Source: a bacterium (lineage in GTDB: Bacteria > Armatimonadota > Abditibacteriia > Abditibacteriales > Abditibacteriaceae). Taken from it: a DNA stretch of 64,000 nucleotides. The DNA lies in the NCBI GenBank assembly GCA_004172935.1, contig SDZD01000029.1, positions 18,636 through 82,635 on the forward strand, given 5' to 3'. Position numbers and translations under genes: made by a program. Numbering within the stretch: position 1 is the stretch's first letter; each line of letters starts with the position of its first letter. The notes under the pieces were generated by a model, which ran no database searches, was not told the DNA's origin, and worked only from the letters and a program-made list of their open reading frames with translations. Below, piece by piece: positions 35,098 through 44,198 of the stretch.

Positions 35098-35249
35098 GAG
35101 CACAACCCAATAGAGCCACTTTGGAGTCATCGCCATCACGAAAACTTTAATGGCTCCGCACCTCTATCCGGCGCATAATTCGCTGCCGCTGGCATCACAT
35201 TCGATTATTGGAATACCATACACGAGTTGGCAATACAATTCAAATTATA

Positions 35250-37595
35250 ATGCTCAGGCATTTGCTTTTTTGTTTCCATTTAAAGGGGTACACTTATAAA
35301 ACAGGACTGGTGGCGAATTTGACTGGCGGTTCATGCAATATCTGCGGCACTGAAAATGCCTACTCCCTTAAAACCTGTGCTAATTGTAAAAGCCGTCTTC
35401 CTTGGGCCGATGCGATTGATGCAGCAGCACGCGACCTGACTTCTCGACTGGATAACGAGCAGGAAGCGGAATTAAAAAAGAGCGTCGCACTTCTCAAAGA
35501 AGCGCAACAACTGACGCATATCGGCAACTGGGAAATCGACCTGGAAACCGAGGATTGCCTGTGGTCGGACGAGATGTACCGCATCTTCGGCCTGTCGTGT
35601 GACGACTACAGCCCCCATCTACAAAAAACCATCTCTCATCTCGTGCCTGAAGATCAGACCGAAATCAGGCAAATCTTCGAGCGGTCGTTTCAAAAAAATA
35701 GCAGTTTCCAATTCGATTGCCACGTCGAGCGCCCATCGGGCGAAGTCCGCGTAGTGCATTGCATTGGGCGCACCGACCTTAACGCCACTGGGGGAAGGCC
35801 ACGAGCCTTCGGCACCATGCAGGATGTGACCGAGCAAAAACAAATCGAGAACGCGCTACGCGATAGCGAACTCAAGTTCCGCGCACTCATCGAAAACGGC
35901 GGCGACATCATCTCCATTCACGATGCCGATGGCACGATGAAGTATCAAAGTCCTTCCCTGAAGCGCTGGCTCGGTTACAGCGATGAAGACCTTGTCGGAC
36001 TCCCCGTTCACCAATTCATTCACCCCGATTATCGCGAAATCGAGCGCGCCAACTACCGAACCATCCTGGCGCATCCCCGTACCCCGATAACCTTTGAAGT
36101 CGGCTTTCGCCATAAAAACGGCGATTGGGAGTATTTTGAATGCACGGGCACCAATCTCTTGGATGACCCCGCCGTCAATGGCATCGTGTTCAATGCCCGC
36201 AACATCACCGAGCGCAAGAAAGTCGAGGAGCAGTTGCGCCACAGCGCTTTATACGACCCACTCACCTCGCTTTCCAACCGCGCCCGCCTCATCGACCATT
36301 TAGAGCATTACCTGAACATAAAAGCTCGCCACCCAGACAGCTTTTACGCGGTGCTGTACCTCGACCTCGACCGTTTCAAGGTCGTCAACGACAGTTTGGG
36401 CCATCACATCGGCGACATGTTGCTCTGTCAGGTGGCACGCCGCCTCGAAAAATGCGTGCGTGGCAGCGACATCGTCTCGCGTCTGGGTGGCGACGAGTTC
36501 GTGGTGCTGATGACCGAAACAAACGACTGGGGCGAACCCGTCGCAGTCGCCAACCGCATCCTACACGAACTGGAACGCCCCTACGAAGTGGAGGGACACG
36601 AGATTTTCACTTCGGCGAGCATCGGCATTGTACTCGCCGAATCGGCGCCCTCATCGCTGCGCTACCCCAACGCGCTGGCAGTGCTACGCGATGCCGACTC
36701 CGCCATGTATCGCGCCAAATCGTCGGGCAAATCGCGCTACGAAATTTTCAACGAAGAAATCCATGCTCAGGCACTGGCACAGCACCAGATGGAGAACATG
36801 CTGCGCCGCGCGGTCAACGTCACCCAGAACGGCACGCCGGAGTTCTTCCTGCTGCATCAACCCATTGTCTCGCTACAAACCGAGCGCGTGGTCGGCTTCG
36901 AGTGTCTGGTACGCTGGCAACAGCCAGAACGCGGGCTTATCCCGCCGAACGATTTCATCCCCGTCGCCGAAGAGACCAACCTCATCCTGCCGCTGGGTAG
37001 TTGGATTCTCAATGAGGCTTGCCAGCAAATAAAGCGCTGGAAACTCAGTTACCACAACAACGAAAGCGAATGCCTCGATTTCAGCCTCAGCGTCAATATA
37101 TCGGGTCGCCAACTTTCCGCCGATGATTTCGGCCAACAACTCGCCTCTATCCTCGAAGAAACCGGGCTAGACCCCAGCGCGCTCAAAATCGAAATCACCG
37201 AAAGCGCTCTCGTAGAAAACGGCCAGAAAGCCCTGCGCGCCCTGCACGAGTGCCACGAGATGGGCGTCAAAATCTCGCTCGACGATTTCGGCACCGGCTA
37301 CTCCTCGCTCAGCTACCTGCACAGCTTTCCCATCGACGTACTGAAAATCGACCGCTCCTTCATCCACCGCATCGGAAAGGACGGCGACGGTACAGCCATC
37401 ATCAGCGCCATCATCAACATGGCCTCCTCGCTCAATATCGAAGTAGTAGCCGAAGGCGTGGAAACCAAAGAACAACAAGACCTCCTCCTGCGTTTGGGTT
37501 GCCAGTACGGCCAGGGCTACCTGTGGTCTAAACCCGTCGACAACGACACTGCCTGGACCCTACTCCTATCCAACCTGTGCGGTACTCTCCAATAA
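35250..37595 (+). CDS. Zinc-ribbon-PAS-PAS-GGDEF-EAL c-di-GMP enzyme
   Basis: About 781 residues. An N-terminal double Cys pair (CNICGTENAYSLKTCANC) suggests a small zinc ribbon. Two PAS domains follow (HIGNWEIDLETEDCLWSDEM; ENGGDIISIHDADGTMKYQS), each ending in a DVTEQ/NITER linker. GGDEF has SRLGGDEFVVLM with a preceding RGSD I-site. The EAL domain keeps its metal and catalytic residues (FECLVRWQ for EAL, SVNISGRQLS, IEITES, LDDFGTGYSSLSYL, KIDRSFI, VVAEGVET), with Cys replacing Ala. Both activities are possible. The start is uncertain: ATG 35250, GTG 35310 (closest to the zinc ribbon) or TTG 35208. No clear Shine-Dalgarno decides. Confidence 0.88.
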   Translation: MLRHLLFCFHLKGYTYKTGLVANLTGGSCNICGTENAYSLKTCANCKSRLPWADAIDAAARDLTSRLDNEQEAELKKSVALLKEAQQLTHIGNWEIDLETEDCLWSDEMYRIFGLSCDDYSPHLQKTISHLVPEDQTEIRQIFERSFQKNSSFQFDCHVERPSGEVRVVHCIGRTDLNATGGRPRAFGTMQDVTEQKQIENALRDSELKFRALIENGGDIISIHDADGTMKYQSPSLKRWLGYSDEDLVGLPVHQFIHPDYREIERANYRTILAHPRTPITFEVGFRHKNGDWEYFECTGTNLLDDPAVNGIVFNARNITERKKVEEQLRHSALYDPLTSLSNRARLIDHLEHYLNIKARHPDSFYAVLYLDLDRFKVVNDSLGHHIGDMLLCQVARRLEKCVRGSDIVSRLGGDEFVVLMTETNDWGEPVAVANRILHELERPYEVEGHEIFTSASIGIVLAESAPSSLRYPNALAVLRDADSAMYRAKSSGKSRYEIFNEEIHAQALAQHQMENMLRRAVNVTQNGTPEFFLLHQPIVSLQTERVVGFECLVRWQQPERGLIPPNDFIPVAEETNLILPLGSWILNEACQQIKRWKLSYHNNESECLDFSLSVNISGRQLSADDFGQQLASILEETGLDPSALKIEITESALVENGQKALRALHECHEMGVKISLDDFGTGYSSLSYLHSFPIDVLKIDRSFIHRIGKDGDGTAIISAIINMASSLNIEVVAEGVETKEQQDLLLRLGCQYGQGYLWSKPVDNDTAWTLLLSNLCGTLQ

Positions 37596-38060
37596 GCGGC
37601 AGTGGCTCTCGCAAAGACGCGAAGCGGTGTTAGGGTGCTACCAGCAAACGTAAGAACCGGGTCCCCGTTTACGGTAGGCCCACGGCGAACGCCAAGGTAT
37701 CCCTGTCTGCGAGACGCTCCCACGCACAAAAAATCTGAACCCCACCCATATAACACTCGTCTCACTGAATAGGAAGAGAATGTCGAATCTAGCATATTCT
37801 CAATAAGCCACGCAAAGATTGAATAAAAATTGATTAATCAATCTTGCATATTTTTAAAAGCTTAAACCTGTCTAAAACCACCCTTTAATCAATCAAAAAT
37901 GATTGATTACCCCCAAAAGTCAATCCAAGAACACCAACCGTTCCAACACCTCCAACCCCCATGATTTCACGCTCAAAACTCGCAAATTGCGACTCAAAAC
38001 TAACCACTAACAACCAACAACTAAAAACTAGAATTCAATTCTCATTAAGACTCGCCCATT
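37596..38060. other. Convergent intergenic region with AT-rich palindromes
   Basis: No gene is seen. The region holds a 14-bp palindrome ATTGATTAATCAAT (37829-37842) and a 10-bp-stem hairpin TAATCAATCA-AAAA-TGATTGATTA (37886-37909). These share the same TTGATTAATCAA-like core. The 59-bp dispersed repeat copy B follows (37972-38030). As both flanking genes point inward, these are not promoters of either; they may act in termination or as protein-binding or mobile-repeat debris. Confidence 0.6.
37972..38030 (-). repeat. Dispersed 3'-flank repeat, copy B
   Basis: The sequence begins CTCAAAACTCGCAAATTGCG and ends CCAACAACTAAAAACTA, with about four differences from copy A at 23246-23306. As with copy A, it lies just downstream of the stop of a minus-strand signalling gene (here the cyclase, 30 bases away). 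Confidence 0.7.
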
Positions 38061-40397
38061 CTACTTCTGTGTAAGTACCGAGCTGCCATCCCAATCGGGC
38101 GGCGGCGGGTTGTGGCGATGGTGCTCGATGCGGTCGAGCAAAACTTCGCTGGGTTTATCGGGGCCGAGTTCGCGCAGCACTCGCATCAGGTAGGCTTCGG
38201 CTTCGTCCCAGCGGCGGTCGTGGTAGGCGTGCAAAGCGTGTTCGTAGGCGTGGTAAGACGATAGCTTTTCAGGCGGCAGGGTTCCGGTCATGCCGAGTAA
38301 CTCATAAACATGAACGGGGCGGCTTTTGCCCACGACAGCCAGCAAATCGATTTCGCGGACTTCGATGGCGCTTCCCGCCAATTGGCGAGTAGTCTCACCT
38401 ATGAGGATGCGGGTGCCATAGGCTTTGTTGAGCGATTCGAGACGCGAGGCGAGGTTCACCGTGTCGCCAAGCACGGTGTAGTTCAACTTCAGTTCCGAGC
38501 CGACATCGCCAACGATGACTTCGCCCGTTTCGATGCCGATTCGCATGTCGAGGCGCGGGTAGCCCTGCGCGTGCCACTTGTCGCACAAAATGCTCAGCTG
38601 TTCGCGTTGCTCCAGGGCGGCGCGACAGGCGCGGGCGGCATCGTCCTCATGTGCGATAGGATGTCCCCAGAAGGCCAGAATGGCGTCGCCGATGTACTTA
38701 TCGAGCGTGCCTTCCGAGCCGAGAATCACTTTGGTCATGGCGTCGAAATACTCGTTCAGCAAAGTCACCAGCAGTTCCGGCTCGGTACGCTCCGACAGCG
38801 CCGTAAAGCCGACCAGATCGGAGAAGAAGATAGTGGCGTTGCTTTTAACGCCGCCCAGTTGCACGCCACCCCGGCGCAGCACTTCCTCGACTACTGAGGG
38901 CGCGGTGTAGCGGCCAAAGGTTTCCTGAAGCAAATTGCGCTGGCGAAGCCCGCTAATCATGGCGTTGATGGCGCGGCCCATGTCGCCGATTTCGCCGCCC
39001 GAAGTTTCGATGGCCTGTTGGTCGAGGTTGCCCTGACCAACTCCGCGCGCCACTTCGGCCATCTGAATCAGCGGGCGCGAGGTGGCGCGCGCCGCGAAGT
39101 AGGCCACTCCCAGCGCCACCGATAGCGTGGCGCCAATCGACAGCAACAGGATGAATGTCGAACTGCGCGTGCTATCGCCGATGACAGAGGAAATTTCAGA
39201 TGTAGAGGCTTTGATTTGCCGCGACATATCATCGCTGGGTTGCAATAGCGACTTCATCGGCAGACGCACGATGTAGCGCCAACGGTCATCAGCAATAGTC
39301 GAAGACGATTTGCCCGCTTCGGTGAGCCGGATGGTCGCATACAGAAATAGGTCTCTGGCTTTGTCCATCGGCGCGTTCTTCTCGCGGCCCTCCCAGTAAA
39401 TGCCTTCGGCTTCGCGCCGATGGCTGCGAATATGGTTCATCACCGAAGAAAAACCGGGAAGAGAAGCGGCCAAAGGCGTATCGAGCGCGCTTTTGGTGTT
39501 GAAGTTGGGCTTGGCCGAGTTATAATCGGCGCTCACTTGCACGAGGCCGCTGCTATCAACCAGAATCGCCTTGGAAACTTTCAGCGCCCCCACGTTGAAC
39601 AGCTCTAACACCACATGCGGCCACTTCACATCGATGGCCGCCACGCCCGCAGGTTTCTTTTCGCCCGCCAGAGTCACGGTGCGCGAACAGGTCAGGAACA
39701 GGGTCTTGCCGTCGCGGTCGGTATAAACAATCCAGTTGATGGCACCGGGGCGCTGTTCGGGGTCAACAACAGCCGTATACCACGGGCGTTTGCGCGGGTC
39801 GTAGGCGTCTTTGAAGAAGGTTTTACCACCGGGGTAGCCCTGAATAAAGCCCTGCTCGCTGCCAAAATACGACGAATCACAGCCGGGGACGTTGTGCTGC
39901 GTATGGGCGAAGAAGGTTCCCAGACGGCGCAAGCGATTTCTCTGCGCGCGGGTTTGACGCTCACTGACACCACGGGTAAGGTGGTAAATGGAATAAGGCT
40001 GAACCGCGACGTAGCTTTTTCGCAGCCACGGTTCAGCCAGTGCGCGCCGCGTCAAATCGTTGGCCTCAAACAGACGGGGCGCGTCGGTGGTCGCCGACTC
40101 GTCGGAAAGAAACTGGCGGGTTAAAGCCGCCTCCAACTCGACGGCATCAACGATGCCCGAAAAGTACGATTGGACTTTACGCGCCTTCTCGCTGACGATC
40201 ATCAGGTGCGTGCTTTTCAGGCTGTTTATCACCAGCTCCGAGCCGTTTTTGCGCACCCTATCGCCCGCTTCCTCGTTGGCGAATTGCAACTCGGTGCGAA
40301 GCCCCAACGAGTTACGCCACAATAGCGCGGCGACCCCGCCCAGTGAGATGCTCGACACAAGGCCAAGCAACAAAAACAGGCGGGCGAACATGCTCAT
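38061..40397 (-). CDS. Membrane adenylate cyclase with Cache-like sensor and HAMP
   Basis: About 778 residues from ATG 40397 (ATG 40391 and a TTG at 40421 are alternatives). A first membrane helix (LFLLLGLVSSISLGGVAALLW) and a long extracytoplasmic dCache-type domain are followed by a second helix (TFILLLSIGATLSVALGVAYF). HAMP (SRPLIQMAEVARGVGQGNLD) precedes a class III cyclase domain with IFFSDLVGFTALSE (metal Asp), DKYIGDAILAFWG (substrate Lys and metal Asp) and YTVLGDTVNLASRLE (Asp plus transition-state Asn/Arg). The K...D specificity pair indicates ATP, so cAMP is the product. A short C-terminal TPR-like tail follows (AYHDRRWDEAEAYLMRVL). It senses an external ligand. Confidence 0.9.
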   Translation of the reverse strand: MSMFARLFLLLGLVSSISLGGVAALLWRNSLGLRTELQFANEEAGDRVRKNGSELVINSLKSTHLMIVSEKARKVQSYFSGIVDAVELEAALTRQFLSDESATTDAPRLFEANDLTRRALAEPWLRKSYVAVQPYSIYHLTRGVSERQTRAQRNRLRRLGTFFAHTQHNVPGCDSSYFGSEQGFIQGYPGGKTFFKDAYDPRKRPWYTAVVDPEQRPGAINWIVYTDRDGKTLFLTCSRTVTLAGEKKPAGVAAIDVKWPHVVLELFNVGALKVSKAILVDSSGLVQVSADYNSAKPNFNTKSALDTPLAASLPGFSSVMNHIRSHRREAEGIYWEGREKNAPMDKARDLFLYATIRLTEAGKSSSTIADDRWRYIVRLPMKSLLQPSDDMSRQIKASTSEISSVIGDSTRSSTFILLLSIGATLSVALGVAYFAARATSRPLIQMAEVARGVGQGNLDQQAIETSGGEIGDMGRAINAMISGLRQRNLLQETFGRYTAPSVVEEVLRRGGVQLGGVKSNATIFFSDLVGFTALSERTEPELLVTLLNEYFDAMTKVILGSEGTLDKYIGDAILAFWGHPIAHEDDAARACRAALEQREQLSILCDKWHAQGYPRLDMRIGIETGEVIVGDVGSELKLNYTVLGDTVNLASRLESLNKAYGTRILIGETTRQLAGSAIEVREIDLLAVVGKSRPVHVYELLGMTGTLPPEKLSSYHAYEHALHAYHDRRWDEAEAYLMRVLRELGPDKPSEVLLDRIEHHRHNPPPPDWDGSSVLTQK

Positions 40398-40497
40398 GGA
40401 TGTAGCGAAGAACGGCGCCAAAACCGCCCGCTACTTGTGCGCAGCCGACACCATTTCCTACAACTTCATGACACAGATTTAGCCATTATCCCTACCA

Positions 40498-41532
40498 TCA
40501 CGCCTCGATAGGCTCGCCGATAGGAACAACGGTTGTCACTTCATCAACCGAACGGCGCGGCGTGGCGGCGACGGGGTCGGCGTAGCCCAAACGGAACACC
40601 AACTGTGGGAAATGATGAACGCCCGTCATGTGGCGCAACTGGAACCACGGCTCATTGACCTGAATCGGCTGGCTGAAAAAGCTGGCCCACACGCCCTCGG
40701 CGCGGGCGCGCAGCAACAGGCGCCCCAGCGCCTGACCAGCGGCCAACCAACCTTGCGGGGTATCTTCCGAGGTGCTGAGAACCGCCAGAACCGGGGCGTT
40801 GGAGGCGATTTTTTTGTCTCTGGCAGCGATGACTTCGCCGCGATCCAGATAGCGCTGCGCCAATGGGGCGATATGCCCCATCAAGTCGCCGAGTCCCAAA
40901 GCACTGGCCGGGATGCCATCGGGGCGGTTCTCGGTGGGAGCAATCCAATCTGCGATGTCGCGGCGCGAGCCGGGGTCGCGGTTTTGAATCAGGTCGCCGC
41001 GCTCCACGAGTCCAACGATGGAATCGCGATCTTCGCTAGTCTGGGCGAAGTGCAGAGCGGCGCCTTCAAACTCGCACTGTTGCTGCAAAGCGTTCAGTAA
41101 CTCGCACGGCAAAGGCTTGTCCTCGAAGTGGCCGCGATGGGTATGCCGCTTGGTGATGAAGCGAAACAGCAATTCATCGTTGGCGGTTGCCGGACGCGGA
41201 GCCGACAAGCGCACGCGGGCCAACAAATCGGGCTGGCTGCGGTCGGGCAGCGTATGCACCAGAGCGGCGTAACCGAAAGCGCGAATCGCGAGACACAAGT
41301 GCTGGAGCGCGGCGCCGCAACTCATAATCAGTTCGCGGTGGTTGGGGTCAAGGTTGGGCATGGCCCGCTTGAAGTCGGCGCGCAGCGTCACTTCATCGCC
41401 CTCGATTTGCCACAACCACGGCTGCGAGTTGTGGCTCGAAGGCGCCAGAATGGCGTAGCGCAGCAAAAAGCGCAGTTGCTCTTCGGGCGAACCAGTGCGC
41501 GGAAAATCGGTGATGTGCGGTGTGTTGAGCAT
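40498..41532 (-). CDS. Acg-type nitroreductase-family FMN protein
   Basis: About 344 residues from ATG 41532. Motifs match the Acg/Rv3131-like nitroreductase group: RFLLRYAILAPSSHNSQPWL, MPNLDPNHRELIMSCGAALQ, FITKRHTHRGHFEDKPLP, GWLAAGQALGRLLLRARAEG and FPQLVFRLGYADP. Such proteins are about 330 residues, bind FMN in a duplicated nitroreductase fold with a lid, and are linked to stress rather than to a known reduction. An open frame extends upstream to ATG 41586 through a long hairpin. I prefer the ATG just after the hairpin, but neither has a good ribosome-binding site. Confidence 0.85.
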   Translation of the reverse strand: MLNTPHITDFPRTGSPEEQLRFLLRYAILAPSSHNSQPWLWQIEGDEVTLRADFKRAMPNLDPNHRELIMSCGAALQHLCLAIRAFGYAALVHTLPDRSQPDLLARVRLSAPRPATANDELLFRFITKRHTHRGHFEDKPLPCELLNALQQQCEFEGAALHFAQTSEDRDSIVGLVERGDLIQNRDPGSRRDIADWIAPTENRPDGIPASALGLGDLMGHIAPLAQRYLDRGEVIAARDKKIASNAPVLAVLSTSEDTPQGWLAAGQALGRLLLRARAEGVWASFFSQPIQVNEPWFQLRHMTGVHHFPQLVFRLGYADPVAATPRRSVDEVTTVVPIGEPIEA

Positions 41533-41535
41533 AAT

Positions 41536-41583
41536 GGGAAACGGGCGTGACTCCATTAGTGTTGGAAGTCGCGCCCGTTTCCC
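41536..41583. promoter_or_regulatory. Long stem-loop before the nitroreductase start
   Basis: Arms 41536-41552 (GGGAAACGGGCGTGACT) and 41567-41583 pair over 17 bases with a single mismatch around a 14-base loop. The minus-strand tail lacks a T-run, so it is a weak terminator for the DUF1275 gene upstream; it may instead shape the nitroreductase leader. Confidence 0.5.
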
Positions 41584-41616
41584 CATCCGCCAAATGGCCG
41601 ATTGTGCAGTTTGAAT

Positions 41617-42354
41617 TTAGTCGGCCAAAGCCATCTTTTCGTCTTTGCGGCTTTCATCGAGCGAGTATTCGCGCTGCATAACAGCGTAAAAAGCAATACC
41701 CGCGAACAAAGTGGCAAAAGACGGCAGGAACAGGCAGACCGGGCCATAAGCGATGTTGAAAAAGGCGCCGGTAACGCCGCCCAGACCAAAGGCGAAGATA
41801 AGGCCGAAGAAGTAGTAGACCTTCCAGGTCTTGACTTCACCGTGCCGAATCCATTGCCCGATCAGCACACCGAGGTCGGTCACAGTGCCGGTAACATGGG
41901 TGGTTCGTGTCGCCAGACCGCAATAACTGCTGCTCATACCGTTTTGCACGCCGCACGCAAGGGCGGCCAGCACCAAACCTGCTGCGGATTTTTGCAAAAG
42001 GAAAACAGTTGCTAACAAAAGAAGGACGCCTTGAAGTATCATCAGGCCCCCATAACGGCGACCGGGCATCAATTTGAAGGCCCCAATGACGGCTCCGGCT
42101 ATCAACGAGCCGAAGAAAAAGCCAACGATGATGAGTATGGCTTCGATGGATTCGAGGGTCTGGCGTCCGGCGATATGGATGCCCAACTGCGAAACAGCGC
42201 CCGACATATGGCTGACCGGCGTGTCGAAAAAGCCCAACACCACCGAGTTAATAAACCCTGCATTAAGCGCCAGAGCGAGCGCTCCGGGTATCAGATGCTT
42301 CCACTCCTGATAAATCGTGGCCTTATCAATAGGCTGTGGACGTGAATATGGCAT
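41617..42354 (-). CDS. DUF1275 (YoaK-type) membrane protein
   Basis: The 245-residue protein has six hydrophobic segments: PGALALALNAGFINSVVLGF, ILIIVGFFFGSLIAGAVIGA, LMILQGVLLLLATVFLL, GLVLAALACGVQNGMSSSY, YFFGLIFAFGLGGVTGAFFN and FATLFAGIAFYAVM. The DUF1275 signature elements are DTPVSHMSGAVSQLG and LATRTTHVTGTVTDLG. The family is widespread and its transport substrate is not established. It is upstream of the nitroreductase on the same strand with a stem-loop between. Confidence 0.88.
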   Translation of the reverse strand: MPYSRPQPIDKATIYQEWKHLIPGALALALNAGFINSVVLGFFDTPVSHMSGAVSQLGIHIAGRQTLESIEAILIIVGFFFGSLIAGAVIGAFKLMPGRRYGGLMILQGVLLLLATVFLLQKSAAGLVLAALACGVQNGMSSSYCGLATRTTHVTGTVTDLGVLIGQWIRHGEVKTWKVYYFFGLIFAFGLGGVTGAFFNIAYGPVCLFLPSFATLFAGIAFYAVMQREYSLDESRKDEKMALAD

Positions 42355-42572
42355 AATGCGCTGGCACCTCTTTCATGTCGTGTGGAGGCGTTGTTCGTCT
42401 CGGACACGATTTGTTCGCGTCATTATTGCTCACAAGCGCCTTATCCACAAAGACATATGAAAGTGCCCTTTCCTCGCTTCTGGCAAGGTAAGACGATTAA
42501 TCCTGCGGATTATGGGCCGATTCTCAGACACGCAAAACCGATAGATTTTTGGCAACACTTATTAAGTTCGCT

Positions 42573-44198
42573 ATGCCCGACCCTTCATTTGCCTTCTGGC
42601 CCGCGCAAATCACCCTACAATCGTTGCTGGAAGCCAACGATGCGGCGGTAGTGGGCATTTCAAGCGACGGAGTGGTGCGCGCCTGGAACACGGTAGCCAG
42701 GCGCATATTCCACTTCGAGGCCGAAGACATCATCGGGCACAGCCTCACACGCCTGATTCCAGATCAATGGCAGAACGAAGCGCGGCGTCAACAGGAGGCC
42801 GTGCTGAGCGGCGAAAAACTTCCGCCCACCGAGACGGTTCGACTCGACAAAGAGGGACGCCGCGTTCATGTCTCGCTTTCGGGTGCCCCACTGCACGACG
42901 AATCGGGCGCCGTATGCGGCGCGCTGTGGTTGATGCGCGACATCGCCGAGCGGCGCAAAGCACAGGGCGAATTGGCGCAACTGCAAGCGCACGCCGAACA
43001 CCGCTCCATCGTGCTGGAAACCGCCAACCGCGTGGCCCTCGATATTCTGTCATCAAGGTCGGGTGTAGAGGCGCTACGCCACATCGCCGAAGCGGCGCGC
43101 GTGCTGGCCGGGGCGCGCTATGCCGCACTGGGAGTGGCGCGTCCCGATGGCGCGGGACTGTCGCAGTTCATCACTGTCGGCCTCACAGCAGAAGAAGAGA
43201 CGGCCATAGGGCCACGTCCCGGCGGCGCGGGCGTTTTGGGCTTACTGTTGCAGCGCACCAAACCGTTGCGGGTCGATGTGTTGGCCGATCATCCCGCCTC
43301 GGTTGGCTTTCCGCCCAACCATCCGCCGATGGAATCGTTTTTAGGCGTACCGATTCGGCGCGGTAACGTGGTGGTGGGCAGTTTGTATTTGACCAACAAA
43401 CTGGGCGGCGGCGCCTTCACCACCTCCGACGAAGTAGCCGTAGAGGCGCTGGGCGCCCACGCGGCAGTGGCGATTTACAACTTGCAAATGGTGCTTCGCC
43501 AGAACAGCCTGGTATCGGGCCTCATCACCGCGCAGGAAGAGGAGCGCCGCGCTGTCGCCTACGACCTGCACGATGGCTTGACACAGTTCGTGATGGCCTC
43601 GCACGCCCACCTCGAAGCCTTCCAACGCGCCCGCGCCAAAGGCAACGAAGAGCGCGCTAACCGCGAGTTCGAGCAGGGCAAACGCTATCTGAAGGAAGCC
43701 GTCGTCGAGTCGCGTCGCCTCGTCAATGGCCTTCGCTCACTGGCGCTGGATGATCTGGGGTTGCCCGAAGCACTGCGCCAGTTAGTGAATGAGGAAAAGA
43801 CGCGCGCGGGCTGGGAAAGCATCGAGTGGCTGTGCGACATCGAGGAGATGCGCTTCGATAAGGATTTGGAGACGACGGTGTATCGCGTCGCACAGGAAGC
43901 GCTCACCAATGCCCGCAAGCACGCCGCCACGCAAAGCATCACAGTCACACTGTCGTTGGTCGAAGGCGAGTCGCCGCAGTTAAAATTGGAGATTCGCGAT
44001 CAGGGAGTGGGCTTCGTGCCCGAAGAAAAGATGGGAGAAACCGAACGAGTGGGAATGCAAAGCATGGCAGAACGGGTTCATTTGTTGAACGGGCAATTTA
44101 GGGTGGCCTCGTCCCCCGGTGCGGGCACCAGCATCATAGCGCTGTTCCCTGCCCTGCCATTACCGAAAGAGCCTCTGGAATCGGAGAACACACCATGA
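42573..44198 (+). CDS. PAS-GAF histidine kinase of the NarL-partner type (HisKA_3)
   Basis: About 541 residues from ATG 42573 (a TTG at 42549 is upstream). PAS (LLEANDAAVVGISSDGVVRA) is followed by GAF at about 160-305 (AGARYAALGVARPDGAGLSQ, SFLGVPIRRGNVVVGSLYLT). HisKA_3 follows with the phosphorylatable His in VAYDLHDGLTQFV. The HATPase_c domain has VYRVAQEALTNARKHA (N box) and IRDQGVGFVPEEKMG. No membrane helix is visible, so it is a cytoplasmic sensor; the GAF ligand is unknown. The stop overlaps the regulator ATG (ATGA), so kinase and regulator are an operon pair. Confidence 0.92.
   Translation: MPDPSFAFWPAQITLQSLLEANDAAVVGISSDGVVRAWNTVARRIFHFEAEDIIGHSLTRLIPDQWQNEARRQQEAVLSGEKLPPTETVRLDKEGRRVHVSLSGAPLHDESGAVCGALWLMRDIAERRKAQGELAQLQAHAEHRSIVLETANRVALDILSSRSGVEALRHIAEAARVLAGARYAALGVARPDGAGLSQFITVGLTAEEETAIGPRPGGAGVLGLLLQRTKPLRVDVLADHPASVGFPPNHPPMESFLGVPIRRGNVVVGSLYLTNKLGGGAFTTSDEVAVEALGAHAAVAIYNLQMVLRQNSLVSGLITAQEEERRAVAYDLHDGLTQFVMASHAHLEAFQRARAKGNEERANREFEQGKRYLKEAVVESRRLVNGLRSLALDDLGLPEALRQLVNEEKTRAGWESIEWLCDIEEMRFDKDLETTVYRVAQEALTNARKHAATQSITVTLSLVEGESPQLKLEIRDQGVGFVPEEKMGETERVGMQSMAERVHLLNGQFRVASSPGAGTSIIALFPALPLPKEPLESENTP

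Noticed and set aside
37596..37800. Possible tRNA or structured RNA after the GGDEF-EAL gene
   Set aside because: Short complementary stretches occur but no cloverleaf, anticodon arm or T-loop signature could be drawn.
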